Shown: positions 1-9,965 of the stretch, in pieces
Layout of the letters: every line of letters begins with the position of its first letter
Position numbering within the stretch: the first letter of the stretch is position 1
Source of the DNA: Ignavibacteriales bacterium
Lineage (GTDB): Bacteria; Bacteroidota; Ignavibacteria; Ignavibacteriales; Melioribacteraceae
Assembly: GCA_016177735.1 (NCBI GenBank)
Contig: JACOUS010000018.1
Coordinates: 62,001 to 126,000, forward strand
Direction of reading: 5' to 3'
Length of the DNA: 64,000 nt
Translations under genes and position numbers: made by a program
Notes under the pieces: generated by a model
Databases searched by the model: none
What the model was told of the DNA's origin: nothing
What the model saw: only the letters and a program-made list of their open reading frames with translations

Positions 1-23
1 AATTCATTTGGATCGTAATTCAT
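1..23 (-). CDS. 5' end of a truncated minus-strand gene
   Basis: An ATG on the minus strand at 23-21 is preceded, four bases away, by a strong GGAGG ribosome binding site (plus-strand 28-32). It opens a frame reading M-N-Y-D-P-N-E before the window ends. It starts 10 bases after the stop of the S9 peptidase, so it may be the next gene of the same operon. Too little is visible to name a product. Confidence 0.4.
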
Positions 24-33
24 ACCGCCTCCA

Positions 34-2052
34 TTATTTTTTATATTGATCGAACCACTCGAATACAGTTTTCCACCAAAGAAGAGCATTCTGCGGCTTA
101 ACTACAAAGTGGAATTCATCAGGGAAGTAGAGAAATTTACTCGGCACATTTTTTCTTTGAAGAGTTGAAAAGAGTTCCATTGCCTGTCCTTCGGCAACGC
201 GGAAATCCAACGCACCGTGAACAACAAGCATCGGCGTTTTAAAATTATCTGCAAAGCGGTGCGGCGACCATCTTTCGTACATCGCTCTGTTTTTCCACGG
301 CGTTCCGTTAAATTCCCATTCGGGGAACCAGAGTTCTTCGGTTGTTCCCCACATACTTTCAAGATTGAAAACGCCGTCGTGACAAACAAGCGCGTTGAAA
401 CGTTCCGTGTGTCCTTCGATCCAATTGATCATGTATCCGCCGTACGAAGCACCGGCGGCAAATGTATTTAGCGGATCGATAAATTTATAATTGGCAAGCG
501 CATAATCGTAAGCGTTCATCAAATCTGTGTAAACTTTTCCGCCCCAATCGCCGGAAATATCATCGGTAAATTTTTGCCCGTAGCCTGTACTTCCGCGCGG
601 ATTAGTAGCAACAACAACGTAACCTTTTGCGGCAAACATTTGTGCGTTCCATCTATAATGAAAATCATCCGACCAATGCCCTTGCGGACCGCCGTGAATT
701 AAAAATATCATCGGATACTTTTTCTTTGCATCAAAGAACGGCGGCTTGATAATGATTGATTGAACTTTGGCTTTTTCAGCACCTTCACTCCAAAAGGTTT
801 CCGGTTCGTTGAATTCAAGTTGCGCTGTTAAATATTTATTAATGTTTGTAATCTTTGTTATTCCGCCGCCGTTTGTTTTGAGCGCAAAAATTTCCGCCGG
901 CATTGTTGAGCGCTGGCGTTTGAAGAAAATTGTTTCGCCGTCCGCAGAAATTTTTAGATCGGTATTGATTCCTTCTTTTAAGAAAAGAAGATTTATTCCG
1001 CTGGCAATATCAAAACGATAGACTGAATTATAAATTTCGTTTGCAGCGGAGTAATAAATATATTTTTCGTCGGGCGACCAAACTACTTCTCCAACGGATA
1101 TATCGAGCTTCTCTGTAATGTTTCTCAACTCACCGGTTGAACGATTGTAAAACATGAGCGATTGTTTGTCCGCTTCAAAACCGGCGCGTGCCATCGAACG
1201 GAATGCAATATAATTTCCATCGGGAGAGTAAACCGGCTGGTTATCGCTGCCGGCACTTCTCGAAATCTTTTTTATTTCATTCAAAGAATTTTTGTTGATG
1301 ATAAAAATTTCGTTGTTAGTACTGATTGCAAGATTTTTATCGGGGTTCATCGTCAATGCAATTTCGTTTCCATCGGGTGAAAATGTATAATCCCAATGTC
1401 CGCCGAGATCAACCGGAGGGCAATCGGAAAGATTTCCTTGCATCAAGTCGGTGACTTCTTTGTTTTGCAAGTTCAGCAAAAATAGATGACTTCTTTTTTC
1501 GCCGCGCCAATCGTTCCACGAGCGGTACATCAATTCGGTGATGATCTTTGCTTTTACTTTGCTTTCATCTGCGGTTTTATCTTTTTGTTCATTGCATTCT
1601 TGAGTAGTGCAATCGGGATAAACACTCGATACGAACAAACCAAATTTTCCGTCATTCGACCACACGAATCCCGAAGCGCCGGTGTAAATGTTTGTTAACT
1701 GAACATCATTTTTACCTTCGAGACTGCATTGCCAAATTTGTCCTTTGTATTCGTAGGCAATTGATTTTCCATCCGGCGAAAATTTCGGATTGCTTTCATT
1801 CGCATCGGAATTTTTAAGTGCGCGTAAATTCTTTCCGTCCGAATCGACAAGCCAGATATCGGAATTTCCTTTGTTGCTTTCGAGATTGAAAGAAGTTGCT
1901 GCAAATGCAATAGTCTTTCCATCGGGCGAAACATCAAACGCACCGATTCTTTTCATTGCCCACATATCTTCAACAGTCATTGCACGTTTTTGCTGTGCAT
2001 TTACTTGGCTTATAAAAAGTAGGAACGAAATAAAATGTACGAAGTACTTCAT
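34..2052 (-). CDS. Secreted S9 family prolyl oligopeptidase-like peptidase (dipeptidyl/acylaminoacyl peptidase type)
   Basis: A 672-residue serine peptidase of the S9 (prolyl oligopeptidase) clan, expected to cleave peptides in the periplasm or outside the cell. Residues 1-19 form a signal peptide ending V-N-A before Q-Q. Residues about 30-400 contain repeated S-P-D-G-K/N blades of the TolB/WD40-like beta-propeller, and the C-terminal ~240 residues are the alpha/beta-hydrolase domain. The nucleophile motif G-A-S-Y-G-G-Y-M puts the catalytic Ser at 536; an H-G-G-P oxyanion motif lies upstream, and H-G-A-L-D-F-R-V and D-E-F-H-F supply the likely Asp and His. Length is normal for the family. The ATG follows directly from the signal peptide. 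A short following gene start at the window edge suggests an operon. The exact peptide specificity cannot be read from sequence. Confidence 0.93.
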   Translation of the reverse strand: MKYFVHFISFLLFISQVNAQQKRAMTVEDMWAMKRIGAFDVSPDGKTIAFAATSFNLESNKGNSDIWLVDSDGKNLRALKNSDANESNPKFSPDGKSIAYEYKGQIWQCSLEGKNDVQLTNIYTGASGFVWSNDGKFGLFVSSVYPDCTTQECNEQKDKTADESKVKAKIITELMYRSWNDWRGEKRSHLFLLNLQNKEVTDLMQGNLSDCPPVDLGGHWDYTFSPDGNEIALTMNPDKNLAISTNNEIFIINKNSLNEIKKISRSAGSDNQPVYSPDGNYIAFRSMARAGFEADKQSLMFYNRSTGELRNITEKLDISVGEVVWSPDEKYIYYSAANEIYNSVYRFDIASGINLLFLKEGINTDLKISADGETIFFKRQRSTMPAEIFALKTNGGGITKITNINKYLTAQLEFNEPETFWSEGAEKAKVQSIIIKPPFFDAKKKYPMIFLIHGGPQGHWSDDFHYRWNAQMFAAKGYVVVATNPRGSTGYGQKFTDDISGDWGGKVYTDLMNAYDYALANYKFIDPLNTFAAGASYGGYMINWIEGHTERFNALVCHDGVFNLESMWGTTEELWFPEWEFNGTPWKNRAMYERWSPHRFADNFKTPMLVVHGALDFRVAEGQAMELFSTLQRKNVPSKFLYFPDEFHFVVKPQNALLWWKTVFEWFDQYKK

Positions 2053-2416
2053 TGAAACCCCGTTAGAATGGATAATTTTAGTTGAATGTAAATTATAAAA
2101 AGAGTGCCGGAAAAAAAATGTTTTTTGTAATCACTTCTTTTAATTATTAGATGAGTAAAAAACAGCTTTGGTAAAAAGAACAGCGATTTGTAGATGCCGA
2201 ATCTGTTTTACACACTAAAGTTTTGTATTGCAAATATCATTAATTTGTTCTTAAGTTTTCAATAGAAAAAATTAAAAACAGAGGGCTTCAGTTATGAAAT
2301 CTTATTCTCATTTGTTGTGTGCCCCTCCCCGAAAAAATTATATCTAACCTTAAAAATATTTTATCCACATAAAATTTTACTCACATACATCGCTCAACAA
2401 AAATCTGGATAAAACT
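2053..2416. other. Divergent intergenic region
   Basis: AT-rich 364-base gap between the divergent S9 peptidase and the lipoprotein gene; it must hold promoters for both. I see no convincing RNA gene, repeat or conserved small ORF. A 17-codon ORF beginning at 2295 after an AGAGGG sequence is too short to support. Confidence 0.6.
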
Positions 2417-3475
2417 ATGAAACAGAAAATTCTTTTAGTTCTGATTGCAATTTTTTTTATAGTCATCAACTCGTGTAATGATGATATCGTTGGTCCACAA
2501 CTTAGCCGCAGAGATTATGTATGGACAGTTGATACATTAAAACCATTCGATGGCGCACCCCCATTTCAACTTTGGATGATGTCAATGTGGGGCAGCGATA
2601 CCAACAATATTTTTGTAGGCGGACATTCGGGTGTAGTTGTAGGTACTATTTTAAAATATGATGGGCAAAAGTGGAAACCGCTTGACTTGCCTTCAACTTA
2701 TGCTTTTGCGGAGATAAGACAAATTTTGGGATTTGATAAAAATGATGTTTTTTTTATTGGAAGCAGTGACTTTGAAAACCCGCAGACAGGTGTTTTTATT
2801 GACAGCAGTCTAATTTACCATTACAACGGAAGCACAATAGATATAATGCTTGAAGGAGAAGGAAGGGCATTATATACAATAGCTGGAGCAAAAAATGAAT
2901 TATATACAGCGGGACATGAAAAAATATTTTTCAAGTATGATGGTGTGAACTGGAAAAAGGAGGAATTTAAATTCTACATACCACCGGAAGCTAAAGATCG
3001 CTGGTGTACCTCAATACTGAAACGAAAGAATGGAGACCTTTGGATGAATTATTATACTTCAGTAGGGGCGCAAGAAATATATTACGCATACCAATTAATA
3101 AAAAGAGGAAACGACTGGGTTAAAATTGATTCAGTAAAAAGACCGGAAGAAAGATTTAAATGGTCAGGGAAATTATGGGAAACTCCAGATGGAGTTTTAT
3201 ATGCTGTAGGCAATTCATTAAGTTTTTTTGACGGAACTAACTGGTGCTTTTTACTAGGTCATGAAACAATACAGTGTATAGATGGAACAAGCAGCAATAA
3301 CATATTTGCTTGCGGTGAAAGAGTGTTTCACTACAACGGAAGGGATTGGCAGGAATTCAAAGAACTAACAGGTAAATATGGTGAGGCACAAGCCGTACAA
3401 TGCATTCAAGGACAAGTATTTATTCTTTTTTCAAATTACTCAAAAAGTTTTATTGTTAGGGGCAGGTTAAAGTAA
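2417..3475 (+). CDS. Putative lipoprotein with beta-propeller-like repeats, function unknown
   Basis: 352 residues. The N-terminus has a lysine-containing start, a hydrophobic stretch and then I-N-S-C, so Cys20 is a likely lipidation site and the protein is probably an outer-membrane or periplasmic lipoprotein. The body has loose repeats of the form aromatic-D/N-G-x-x-W (for example Y-D-G-Q-K-W, Y-N-G-S, Y-D-G-V-N-W, F-D-G-T-N-W, Y-N-G-R-D-W) followed by hydrophobic strands and N-N-I-F/D-V-F-F motifs, a pattern typical of beta-propeller proteins. No catalytic motif is recognised. It is followed 51 bases later by a sorting-domain gene on the same strand and may be co-transcribed with it. Hypothetical by any strict standard. 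Confidence 0.75.
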   Translation: MKQKILLVLIAIFFIVINSCNDDIVGPQLSRRDYVWTVDTLKPFDGAPPFQLWMMSMWGSDTNNIFVGGHSGVVVGTILKYDGQKWKPLDLPSTYAFAEIRQILGFDKNDVFFIGSSDFENPQTGVFIDSSLIYHYNGSTIDIMLEGEGRALYTIAGAKNELYTAGHEKIFFKYDGVNWKKEEFKFYIPPEAKDRWCTSILKRKNGDLWMNYYTSVGAQEIYYAYQLIKRGNDWVKIDSVKRPEERFKWSGKLWETPDGVLYAVGNSLSFFDGTNWCFLLGHETIQCIDGTSSNNIFACGERVFHYNGRDWQEFKELTGKYGEAQAVQCIQGQVFILFSNYSKSFIVRGRLK

Positions 3476-3526
3476 CCTTTTCCACACCCTATATTATACA
3501 ATAAAGAAACCAAAACCGGAGGTTTT

Positions 3527-4811
3527 ATGCACCGTTTTATTCTTACAGTACTATTTTGTCGCAATACAAGCTTAATATTTTCTCAAGCTTCTTCAGTAAC
3601 CCACAAATTTACAAATGAATTTGGAAATGGTGCTCAAGATGTTGGACTAATAAATGTGGAGGCTATTATAGGTAATGCAAGTTATCAACGAGCACCCATA
3701 TACCATACTCTTGCTTCAACACAGACTGGAACTTATGCTGCCCGAGCAAGGGATAATCAGCAGCATCTATACAATAATGAATATTATTATCAAAGATTCG
3801 AAAAGTGGATAACAACAGGGTTCCCAGATAGTTACGACTTAGCCTATTCTTATACAACTTACACCGGAACAAAAGAAAATTACAGTGCATGTTGCTAAGT
3901 TCTGGAGCGAACATAATATAACCATTCGTTCAATAATGTCCTTTTATGGCGATCATAGCGAACAAGTAACACTAAATTATAAGGGTAACAATTCCACCTT
4001 AAATACTACCGGTATTACGTATGTAGTTGATACAAAAACTCTAACGGTCACATTTCTAAATGATTTTTGGTATGAAAACATTCATTTTTATAATACCAAA
4101 ACAAACCCGATGACTTTGATAACTAACCCATATGACCCGATATCAATAGCGCTAATAATGACACATAAGGGCATCCCTGAATGGATAGCCGGAACACCAA
4201 GAAATTTAAGTGCTTCACCAACATCTACGGGACCAGAAGCAAAAATTCTGCTTACTTGGAATGAACATCCAAATCAAAATGTAAGTAAGTACGAAATATG
4301 GCGAATCTGCAATACGCCTCAACACCCAAACGAAACAAAGAAGATTGGAGAAGTAAGCAGAGGCACAACAAGCTTTGTTGATTATGATTTTTATTACTAC
4401 TATGGCGGCGCAACATCGGTGCCTACAACCGTTCAATATGACGTACGCGCATACTATTCAATTGAAGGCACTTATTCACCAACTGATTATATTTCTGTGC
4501 CTCTGTATTATCATGAATTATCAAAGAAAGCAGAATTGGCTCCAGAAATAAAAACATATTCAGTAGAAAACTACCCCAACCCGTTCAACCCAACAACAAC
4601 GATTAAGTATGCACTTCCTGAAGCCGGATTTGTTACGTTAAAAGTGTATGACATGCTGGGCAGAGAAGTTGTTGAATTAGTAAACGAGAACAAAACGGCT
4701 GGCTACCACGAAGTAACTTTTGATGCAAGCAAACTTACAAGCGGCGTTTACATTTATATAATACGAGCCGGTAAATACACAGAATCGAAGAAGATGATTT
4801 TGACGAAGTAA
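3527..4811 (+). pseudogene. Frameshifted secreted protein with Fn3 and type IX sorting domain
   Basis: Two overlapping reading frames look like one gene. The first (3527-3898, 123 residues) begins after a good GGAGG site and has a signal-like N-terminus, although C-R-N interrupts its hydrophobic core. It stops at 3898. The second frame is open from upstream of 3885 to 4811 and continues the same protein. Removing one A from the A4 run at 3876-3879 joins them as ...T-G-T-K-E-I-T-V-H-V-A-K-F. The second part holds a fibronectin type III-like segment (from about G-T-P-R-N-L-S) and a complete C-terminal sorting domain (N-Y-P-N-P-F-N-P through K-K-M-I-L-T-K). Either a true frameshift mutation or a sequencing error in a homopolymer. 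Function of the N-terminal domain is unknown. Confidence 0.75.
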
Positions 4812-4829
4812 ATTTTATTTGTACGAAAC

Positions 4830-4861
4830 AACCTCGAAGGTTTTCAGTAACCTTCGAGGTT
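4830..4861. terminator. 13-bp perfect hairpin between convergent genes, overlapping the 3' end of pgl
   Basis: Arms 4830-4842 and 4849-4861 are exactly complementary around a 6-base loop. It lies between the convergent sorting-domain gene and pgl and includes the last codons of pgl (N-L-E-G-Y-stop). Neither side has a proper T-run, so it may be a dispersed palindrome acting as a bidirectional terminator rather than a classical intrinsic one. Confidence 0.55.
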
Positions 4862-5599
4862 ATGTTTGAATTTTTCAGCAGCTTCCAAATCCAGCAGCCA
4901 AATCAACTCGCCGTTTGTCGGGTTGATAAATGATGCCGGCTGTAATTCATAACCGCCGCGCTTGCTTAAAATAGTATCAACGGTTTTGCTTTTATTTTTT
5001 CCGGTTACAAGAAAAACAATTTTCACGGAATTGTTAATCACTTTTCCGGTAAGTGTAATTCTTTTTTGTTTTGATGAAGGATGTTCGACCGCGGCACAGA
5101 TATCATTTGATTCAATCAATTCAAGCCGATCGGGAAAAATTGAAGCGGTGTGACCGTCTTCTCCCAAACCGAGCATTATTAAATCGAAACGGGGCAGATT
5201 AGAATCCACCGGAATATTTTCGGCAATTACCTTTGCGTAATTTTTTGCTTCTTCAACCGGATTATTTTCGCCGTGAATTCTAAAAATATTTTGCGGCGGA
5301 ATCTCGATGCGGCTGATTAAACTTTCGTAGGTCATTTTGTAATTACTTTCGGAATGATCCGGCGGAACGCAGCGTTCATCACCCCAAAATAATTTTACTT
5401 TCTGCCAATCAATTTTGGATTTGTAATTAACTGCGAGATAATCGAATACAGCTTTCGGTGTCGAGCCGCCGGAGATTGCAATGTTGAAAAAATTAATTGA
5501 TGCATCAACACCGTGCACAAGAATTCCGGCAAAGTGTTCGGATAGTTCGTCAATATTTTTCGATACAATTATTTTAGAGTTCACAATAGATCCCGTCAT
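4844..5599 (-). CDS. pgl: 6-phosphogluconolactonase
   Basis: Hydrolyses 6-phosphogluconolactone to 6-phosphogluconate, the second step of the oxidative pentose phosphate pathway, in the cytoplasm. 251 residues, the normal length of the DevB/SOL family. Family motifs are clear: I-S-G-G-S-T-P-K-A-V-F near residue 43, F-W-G-D-E-R-C-V-P-P-D-H-S-E-S-N-Y, and a G-L-G-E-D-G-H-T-A-S-I-F-P motif. The ATG at 5599 lies inside the end of zwf, giving a 26-base overlap that implies translational coupling. The last five codons lie inside a hairpin shared with the convergent gene. Confidence 0.96.
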   Translation of the reverse strand: MTGSIVNSKIIVSKNIDELSEHFAGILVHGVDASINFFNIAISGGSTPKAVFDYLAVNYKSKIDWQKVKLFWGDERCVPPDHSESNYKMTYESLISRIEIPPQNIFRIHGENNPVEEAKNYAKVIAENIPVDSNLPRFDLIMLGLGEDGHTASIFPDRLELIESNDICAAVEHPSSKQKRITLTGKVINNSVKIVFLVTGKNKSKTVDTILSKRGGYELQPASFINPTNGELIWLLDLEAAEKFKHNLEGY

Positions 5600-7094
5600 C
5601 AGCTAAATTTTTGCAAGGATAGCGCCAAGTAACTTCTCTGCCTTCGATGAGATCGTCTGCGTGTTCGGGTCCCCACGTACCGGCTGGATAACCGAAAAGA
5701 GGAATATCGTGATCGGATTTCCACGCTTCAATTACGGGCATTAAAAATTTCCATGCCGCCAGCACTTCTTCGGTGCGTGCAAATAAAGTTGAATCTCCTT
5801 TCATCGAATCGTAGAGCAGACGCTCATATGCCGATGGAATTCTTTCAACCGATAAATCCGAATAGTGGAAATCCATGTTAACAGTTTGCACATCGAATCC
5901 GGTGCCGGGAATTTTCATACCGAACTTCAGTAAAATTCCTTCATCGGGTTGAATGCGAATTACAAGCTGGTTGCTCGAATTTGTAAATCCGTTTCTGTTG
6001 AAAAGAAAATGGGGAGTCGATTTAAAATGAATTACAACTTCGCTGACGCGCGTGGGCATTCTTTTTCCGGTGCGGATATAAAATGGAATTCCGCCCCACC
6101 GCCAGTTATCGATATAAAATTTTAATGCCGAGTAAGTTTCTGTTAATGAGTGCGGATCGACGCCTTTTTCTTCGCGGTAGCCGATTGCGTGTTCGCCTTT
6201 AATTGTTGAAGCGAGATACTGCCCGCGTATCGCCGTTTTTTTTACTTCTTCTTTTTTGATCGGTCTGAAAGATTGAAATACTTTTAAAATTTCATTTCTG
6301 ATCGAAAGCGGTTCCAGCGAAGAAGGCGGTTCCATCGCAATCAATCCGACAATTTGCAGAAGATGATTTTGTACCATGTCTCTCAATGCGCCGGATGAGT
6401 CGTAATATCCGCCGCGGTCTTCAACGCCGATGTTTTCTACTGAAGTAACTTCAACGTGATGAATAAAATTTCTATTCCACAGCGGCTCGAAAATTCCGTT
6501 TGAAAATCTTGTGACTAAAAGATTCTGAATTGTTTCTTTGCCGAGGTAGTGATCGATTCTAAAAATTTGTTCTTCTTCCCACGACTCCATCAATTCATTT
6601 TTCAGTTGAACGGCACTATCGTAATCGTATCCGAAAGGTTTTTCAACAATCAATCTTTTCCAGCCGTCGTCTTGTTTATTCAAACCGTGCAGCGCCAAAT
6701 TTTTCGGTATGATTGAATATAAATTCGGCGGAGTGGATAAATAAAAAATTGTTCTGCCGCTGATCCCGTTTCCGGTTCTCAATTCTGTGAGTATATTTTT
6801 TAGAATTCCGAAATCATCACTGCTTTGAGTATTGATGGAGAGATAAAATATTTTTTTTATGAATGAATCTATTTTGGAGAGATCGTCAATCTCTTTGAAT
6901 TCATGAAGCGCGCTTTTCATTTTGGAGCGGAAATCTTCGTTGCTGAACCCGCTTCTTGAAACTCCGAGCAGAATAAATTTATCCGGCAGAAGATTTTGAA
7001 CAAAGAGGGAGTAAAGAGCCGGCACAAGTTTTCTTTTCGTTAAATCTCCTGAAGCGCCGAATATTACAAATATATGATCATCGGGTTTGTTCAT
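5574..7094 (-). CDS. zwf: Glucose-6-phosphate 1-dehydrogenase
   Basis: Oxidises glucose 6-phosphate to 6-phosphogluconolactone with reduction of NADP. 506 residues, as expected. The N-terminal dinucleotide-binding motif is I-F-G-A-S-G-D-L-T-K-R-K-L at about residues 11-23. The signature R-I-D-H-Y-L-G-K-E-T near residue 180 carries substrate-binding residues, and the G-G-Y-Y-D-S-S-G-A-L-R-D-M-V-Q-N-H motif follows. It is the first gene of a two-gene unit with pgl, whose start overlaps its end. 6-phosphogluconate dehydrogenase is not in the window. Confidence 0.97.
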   Translation of the reverse strand: MNKPDDHIFVIFGASGDLTKRKLVPALYSLFVQNLLPDKFILLGVSRSGFSNEDFRSKMKSALHEFKEIDDLSKIDSFIKKIFYLSINTQSSDDFGILKNILTELRTGNGISGRTIFYLSTPPNLYSIIPKNLALHGLNKQDDGWKRLIVEKPFGYDYDSAVQLKNELMESWEEEQIFRIDHYLGKETIQNLLVTRFSNGIFEPLWNRNFIHHVEVTSVENIGVEDRGGYYDSSGALRDMVQNHLLQIVGLIAMEPPSSLEPLSIRNEILKVFQSFRPIKKEEVKKTAIRGQYLASTIKGEHAIGYREEKGVDPHSLTETYSALKFYIDNWRWGGIPFYIRTGKRMPTRVSEVVIHFKSTPHFLFNRNGFTNSSNQLVIRIQPDEGILLKFGMKIPGTGFDVQTVNMDFHYSDLSVERIPSAYERLLYDSMKGDSTLFARTEEVLAAWKFLMPVIEAWKSDHDIPLFGYPAGTWGPEHADDLIEGREVTWRYPCKNLADDGIYCEL

Positions 7095-7428
7095 TTGTTT
7101 TTATCCATAGAGAAAAATTATATGATTAGATATTTAGCCCCTTGTGTTAATTAAGAAAACAAGAATAAAAAAACTGTTAAAAACAGTTGTACAAAAGTAA
7201 GTCGGTTTTTATTAACACACGGCTTAAGCCGTGTGTTAATGGGTAAAAAATAAAAAACAAAACCGTTTCAACGGTTTACAAATTAATTCACACAACTGGT
7301 ATATTTACAATATAGAAATGATCCGGTAATAAATTTAGTTCATTAAAAGGTATTTTTTTCCTTTTCTTGATAACCCATCTCAATTTCCATAATTTTGACT
7401 ACATTTTTACACAATATACTTGAGAATC
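7095..7428. repeat. Intergenic region with three short palindromes, including a perfect 30-bp palindrome
   Basis: The 334-base gap between zwf and leuS, which are transcribed away from each other, contains a loop-free 30-bp perfect palindrome at 7211-7240 and two hairpins: 7172-7188 (7-bp arms, 3-base loop) and 7260-7277 (8-bp arms, 2-base loop). All are flanked by A/T-rich runs. They look like dispersed repetitive palindromes rather than gene-specific operators. No gene is visible here; the promoters for both neighbours must lie in it. Confidence 0.7.
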
Positions 7429-9894
7429 ATGAAATACCCTTTTGAAGAGATTGAAATTAAATGGCAGAAATTTTGGGACGAAAAGAAAGTTTATAAAACT
7501 GATCTTTCAAACACTGCAAAAAAACTCTATTGCCTTGTAATGTTGCCGTATCCGTCCGCCGCAAAAATGCACATAGGACACTGGTATAATTACGGTCCAA
7601 CCGATTCGTATGCACGTTTCAAAAAGCTGAAAGGATTTAATGTATTTGAACCGCTCGGCTATGATGCATTCGGGCTTCCGGCAGAAAATTATGCAATTAA
7701 AACCGGAGTGCATCCGCAAGACAGTACTTTAAAAAATATTGCCGATATCCGCGAGATGTTTCTCCGCATGGGCGCAATGTACGATTGGGATTCCGAGTTG
7801 ATGACTTGCGTTCCCGAATATTATAAATGGAACCAATGGTTGTTCCTTCAACTTTATAAACAAGGGAAAGCATACCGTAAGAATGCGCCGGTAAATTGGT
7901 GCCCTTCGTGCCAAACAGTGCTTGCACGCGAACAAGTTTTGAGCGACGGCACTTGCGAACGATGCGGTACAACAGTTATTCAAAAAGCATTAACACAATG
8001 GTTCTTTAAAATCACAGATTATGTCGATGAACTTCTCGATGGGTTGAATAAAATAGATTGGCCCGAGAAAACCAAAGCGATGCAAGTCAATTGGATCGGA
8101 AAAAGTCACGGCACCGAAGCTGAATTTGCGATTGAAGGACACGATGAAAAAATTACGGTCTTCACAACTCGACCGGATACATTATTCGGTGTTACGTATG
8201 TAGTACTTGCGCCGGAAAAAGAACTTGTTCAAAAAATTACAAAGCCTGAATTCAAAGAAGGCGTTGATAAATATATCGACTCGATTAAATCTTTGAGCGA
8301 AGTTGACCGCACATCAACCGTGAAAGAAAAAACGGGTGTGCCAACCGGTGCATTCGCAATTAATCCGGTCAACGGCGAGCGCGTTCCGATTTGGATTGCC
8401 GATTACGTTCTTGCAACATACGGAACCGGTTACGTGATGGCTGTGCCTGGACACGACAAGCGCGATTTTGAATTCGCAAAGAAATTTAATCTGCCGGTTC
8501 GCAAAGTTATTCTTCAAGCCGGCACGAATGAATCGGATGAATTAAAAGAAGCGTACACCGAAGTTGGTACGATGATAAATTCCGGAAAATATAACGGAAC
8601 TCAATCGGATATCGGGATAGAAAAAATTTCTGCAAATCTCGAAGCACAAAATTTGGGAAGACGTACTGTTAATTACCGTTTGCGTGATTGGTTGATTTCA
8701 CGTCAACGATATTGGGGAACACCGATACCGATTATTCATTGCGATAAATGCGGCGAAGTTCCGGTGCCGGAAGATCAATTGCCGGTTCTACTTCCGTACA
8801 ATGTAAATTTTAAACCGGACGGCGGTTCTCCGCTTGCCGGCAATGAAGAATTTGTTCACACAAAATGCCCGAAGTGCGGCGGCAATGCCAAACGCGATGT
8901 TGATACGATGGATACGTTCGTTGATTCATCATGGTATTTTTTGCGTTACCTGAATCCAAAGTTTAATGACGGAATGTTTGATTCCGAACTCGCAAAAAAT
9001 TGGATGCCGGTCGATACTTATGTCGGTGGTGCAGAACATGCCGTGATGCACTTGCTGTATGCACGGTTCATCTATAAATTTTTACGCGATATCGGTTTGG
9101 TTAACGGCGATGAACCTTTCCAAAAATTGATTCATCAGGGAACGATTACCAGTCAAGGCGCAAAGATGTCGAAGTCGAAAGGGAATGTAGTTGACCCGAA
9201 TAATTTCACCGAACAATACGGCGCCGATGTATTCAGGATGTACCTGATGTTTATGGGTCCATACGATCTCGGCGGCGATTGGAGCGACAAAGGAATTGTT
9301 GGTGTTGACCGCTTTGTGCAGAGAACTTATACAATGTTCGAAACATATAAAGACATTGCGAAAGAAAATCCTTCGAATGATAAATATGAAATTGGCGGAT
9401 TGAATGATGCAGAAAAAAATATTTATAGAAAAGTAAACCAGACTTTGCAAAAGGTTGATATTGAGATTGATAACTTCCGTTTTAACACAGCAGTTGCTGC
9501 TTTGATGGAACTGCTCAACGAGTTGAAAGGTTTGAACGAATGCAGAAAAGATTTGCAGACTTACGTGCTCGAGCGGTTTGCATTAATGATTCTTCCGCTT
9601 GCACCGCATCTCGGTGAAGAATGCTGGAACTTGCTCGGAAAAGAAAAAACTATTTTTGAAGAACCAATTTGGTTTGAAGCAGATTCTTCCGCGTTGACAA
9701 AAGATAACGCTCTTGTTGTTGTGCAGATTAACGGGAAAGTTCGTGCAAAAATTGAAATGCCGCTCGATCTGCCCGAAGCAGAAGTGAAAAAAATCATTCT
9801 TTCGGATGACAAAGTAAAAACGCATATTGACGGCAAACAACTTGTTAAAGAAATTTACGTTCCCAACAAGATTTACAACATAGTAGTCCGGTAA
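7429..9894 (+). CDS. leuS: Leucyl-tRNA synthetase
   Basis: Charges tRNA-Leu with leucine; class I synthetase, cytoplasmic. The catalytic HIGH motif is literally H-I-G-H in K-M-H-I-G-H-W-Y-N-Y near residue 45, and the K-M-S-K-S loop is present in G-A-K-M-S-K-S-K-G-N. A zinc-binding C-P-x-C...C-E-R-C element and the CP1 editing domain with T-T-R-P-D-T-L-F-G are visible, as is the leucine-type V-D-T-M-D-T-F-V-D-S-S-W-Y-F motif. ATG 7429 (821 residues) is preferred to the TTG nine bases upstream because it gives the usual M-K-Y-P-F-E-E-I-E start. serS follows 235 bases later on the same strand. Confidence 0.97.
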   Translation: MKYPFEEIEIKWQKFWDEKKVYKTDLSNTAKKLYCLVMLPYPSAAKMHIGHWYNYGPTDSYARFKKLKGFNVFEPLGYDAFGLPAENYAIKTGVHPQDSTLKNIADIREMFLRMGAMYDWDSELMTCVPEYYKWNQWLFLQLYKQGKAYRKNAPVNWCPSCQTVLAREQVLSDGTCERCGTTVIQKALTQWFFKITDYVDELLDGLNKIDWPEKTKAMQVNWIGKSHGTEAEFAIEGHDEKITVFTTRPDTLFGVTYVVLAPEKELVQKITKPEFKEGVDKYIDSIKSLSEVDRTSTVKEKTGVPTGAFAINPVNGERVPIWIADYVLATYGTGYVMAVPGHDKRDFEFAKKFNLPVRKVILQAGTNESDELKEAYTEVGTMINSGKYNGTQSDIGIEKISANLEAQNLGRRTVNYRLRDWLISRQRYWGTPIPIIHCDKCGEVPVPEDQLPVLLPYNVNFKPDGGSPLAGNEEFVHTKCPKCGGNAKRDVDTMDTFVDSSWYFLRYLNPKFNDGMFDSELAKNWMPVDTYVGGAEHAVMHLLYARFIYKFLRDIGLVNGDEPFQKLIHQGTITSQGAKMSKSKGNVVDPNNFTEQYGADVFRMYLMFMGPYDLGGDWSDKGIVGVDRFVQRTYTMFETYKDIAKENPSNDKYEIGGLNDAEKNIYRKVNQTLQKVDIEIDNFRFNTAVAALMELLNELKGLNECRKDLQTYVLERFALMILPLAPHLGEECWNLLGKEKTIFEEPIWFEADSSALTKDNALVVVQINGKVRAKIEMPLDLPEAEVKKIILSDDKVKTHIDGKQLVKEIYVPNKIYNIVVR

Positions 9895-9965
9895 TTCTGA
9901 TATAGAAAGAGATGAAAAATTTTTTAGTGATGTAAAAAAAATATTTTTTGAGGAGAGAAAGAGAA

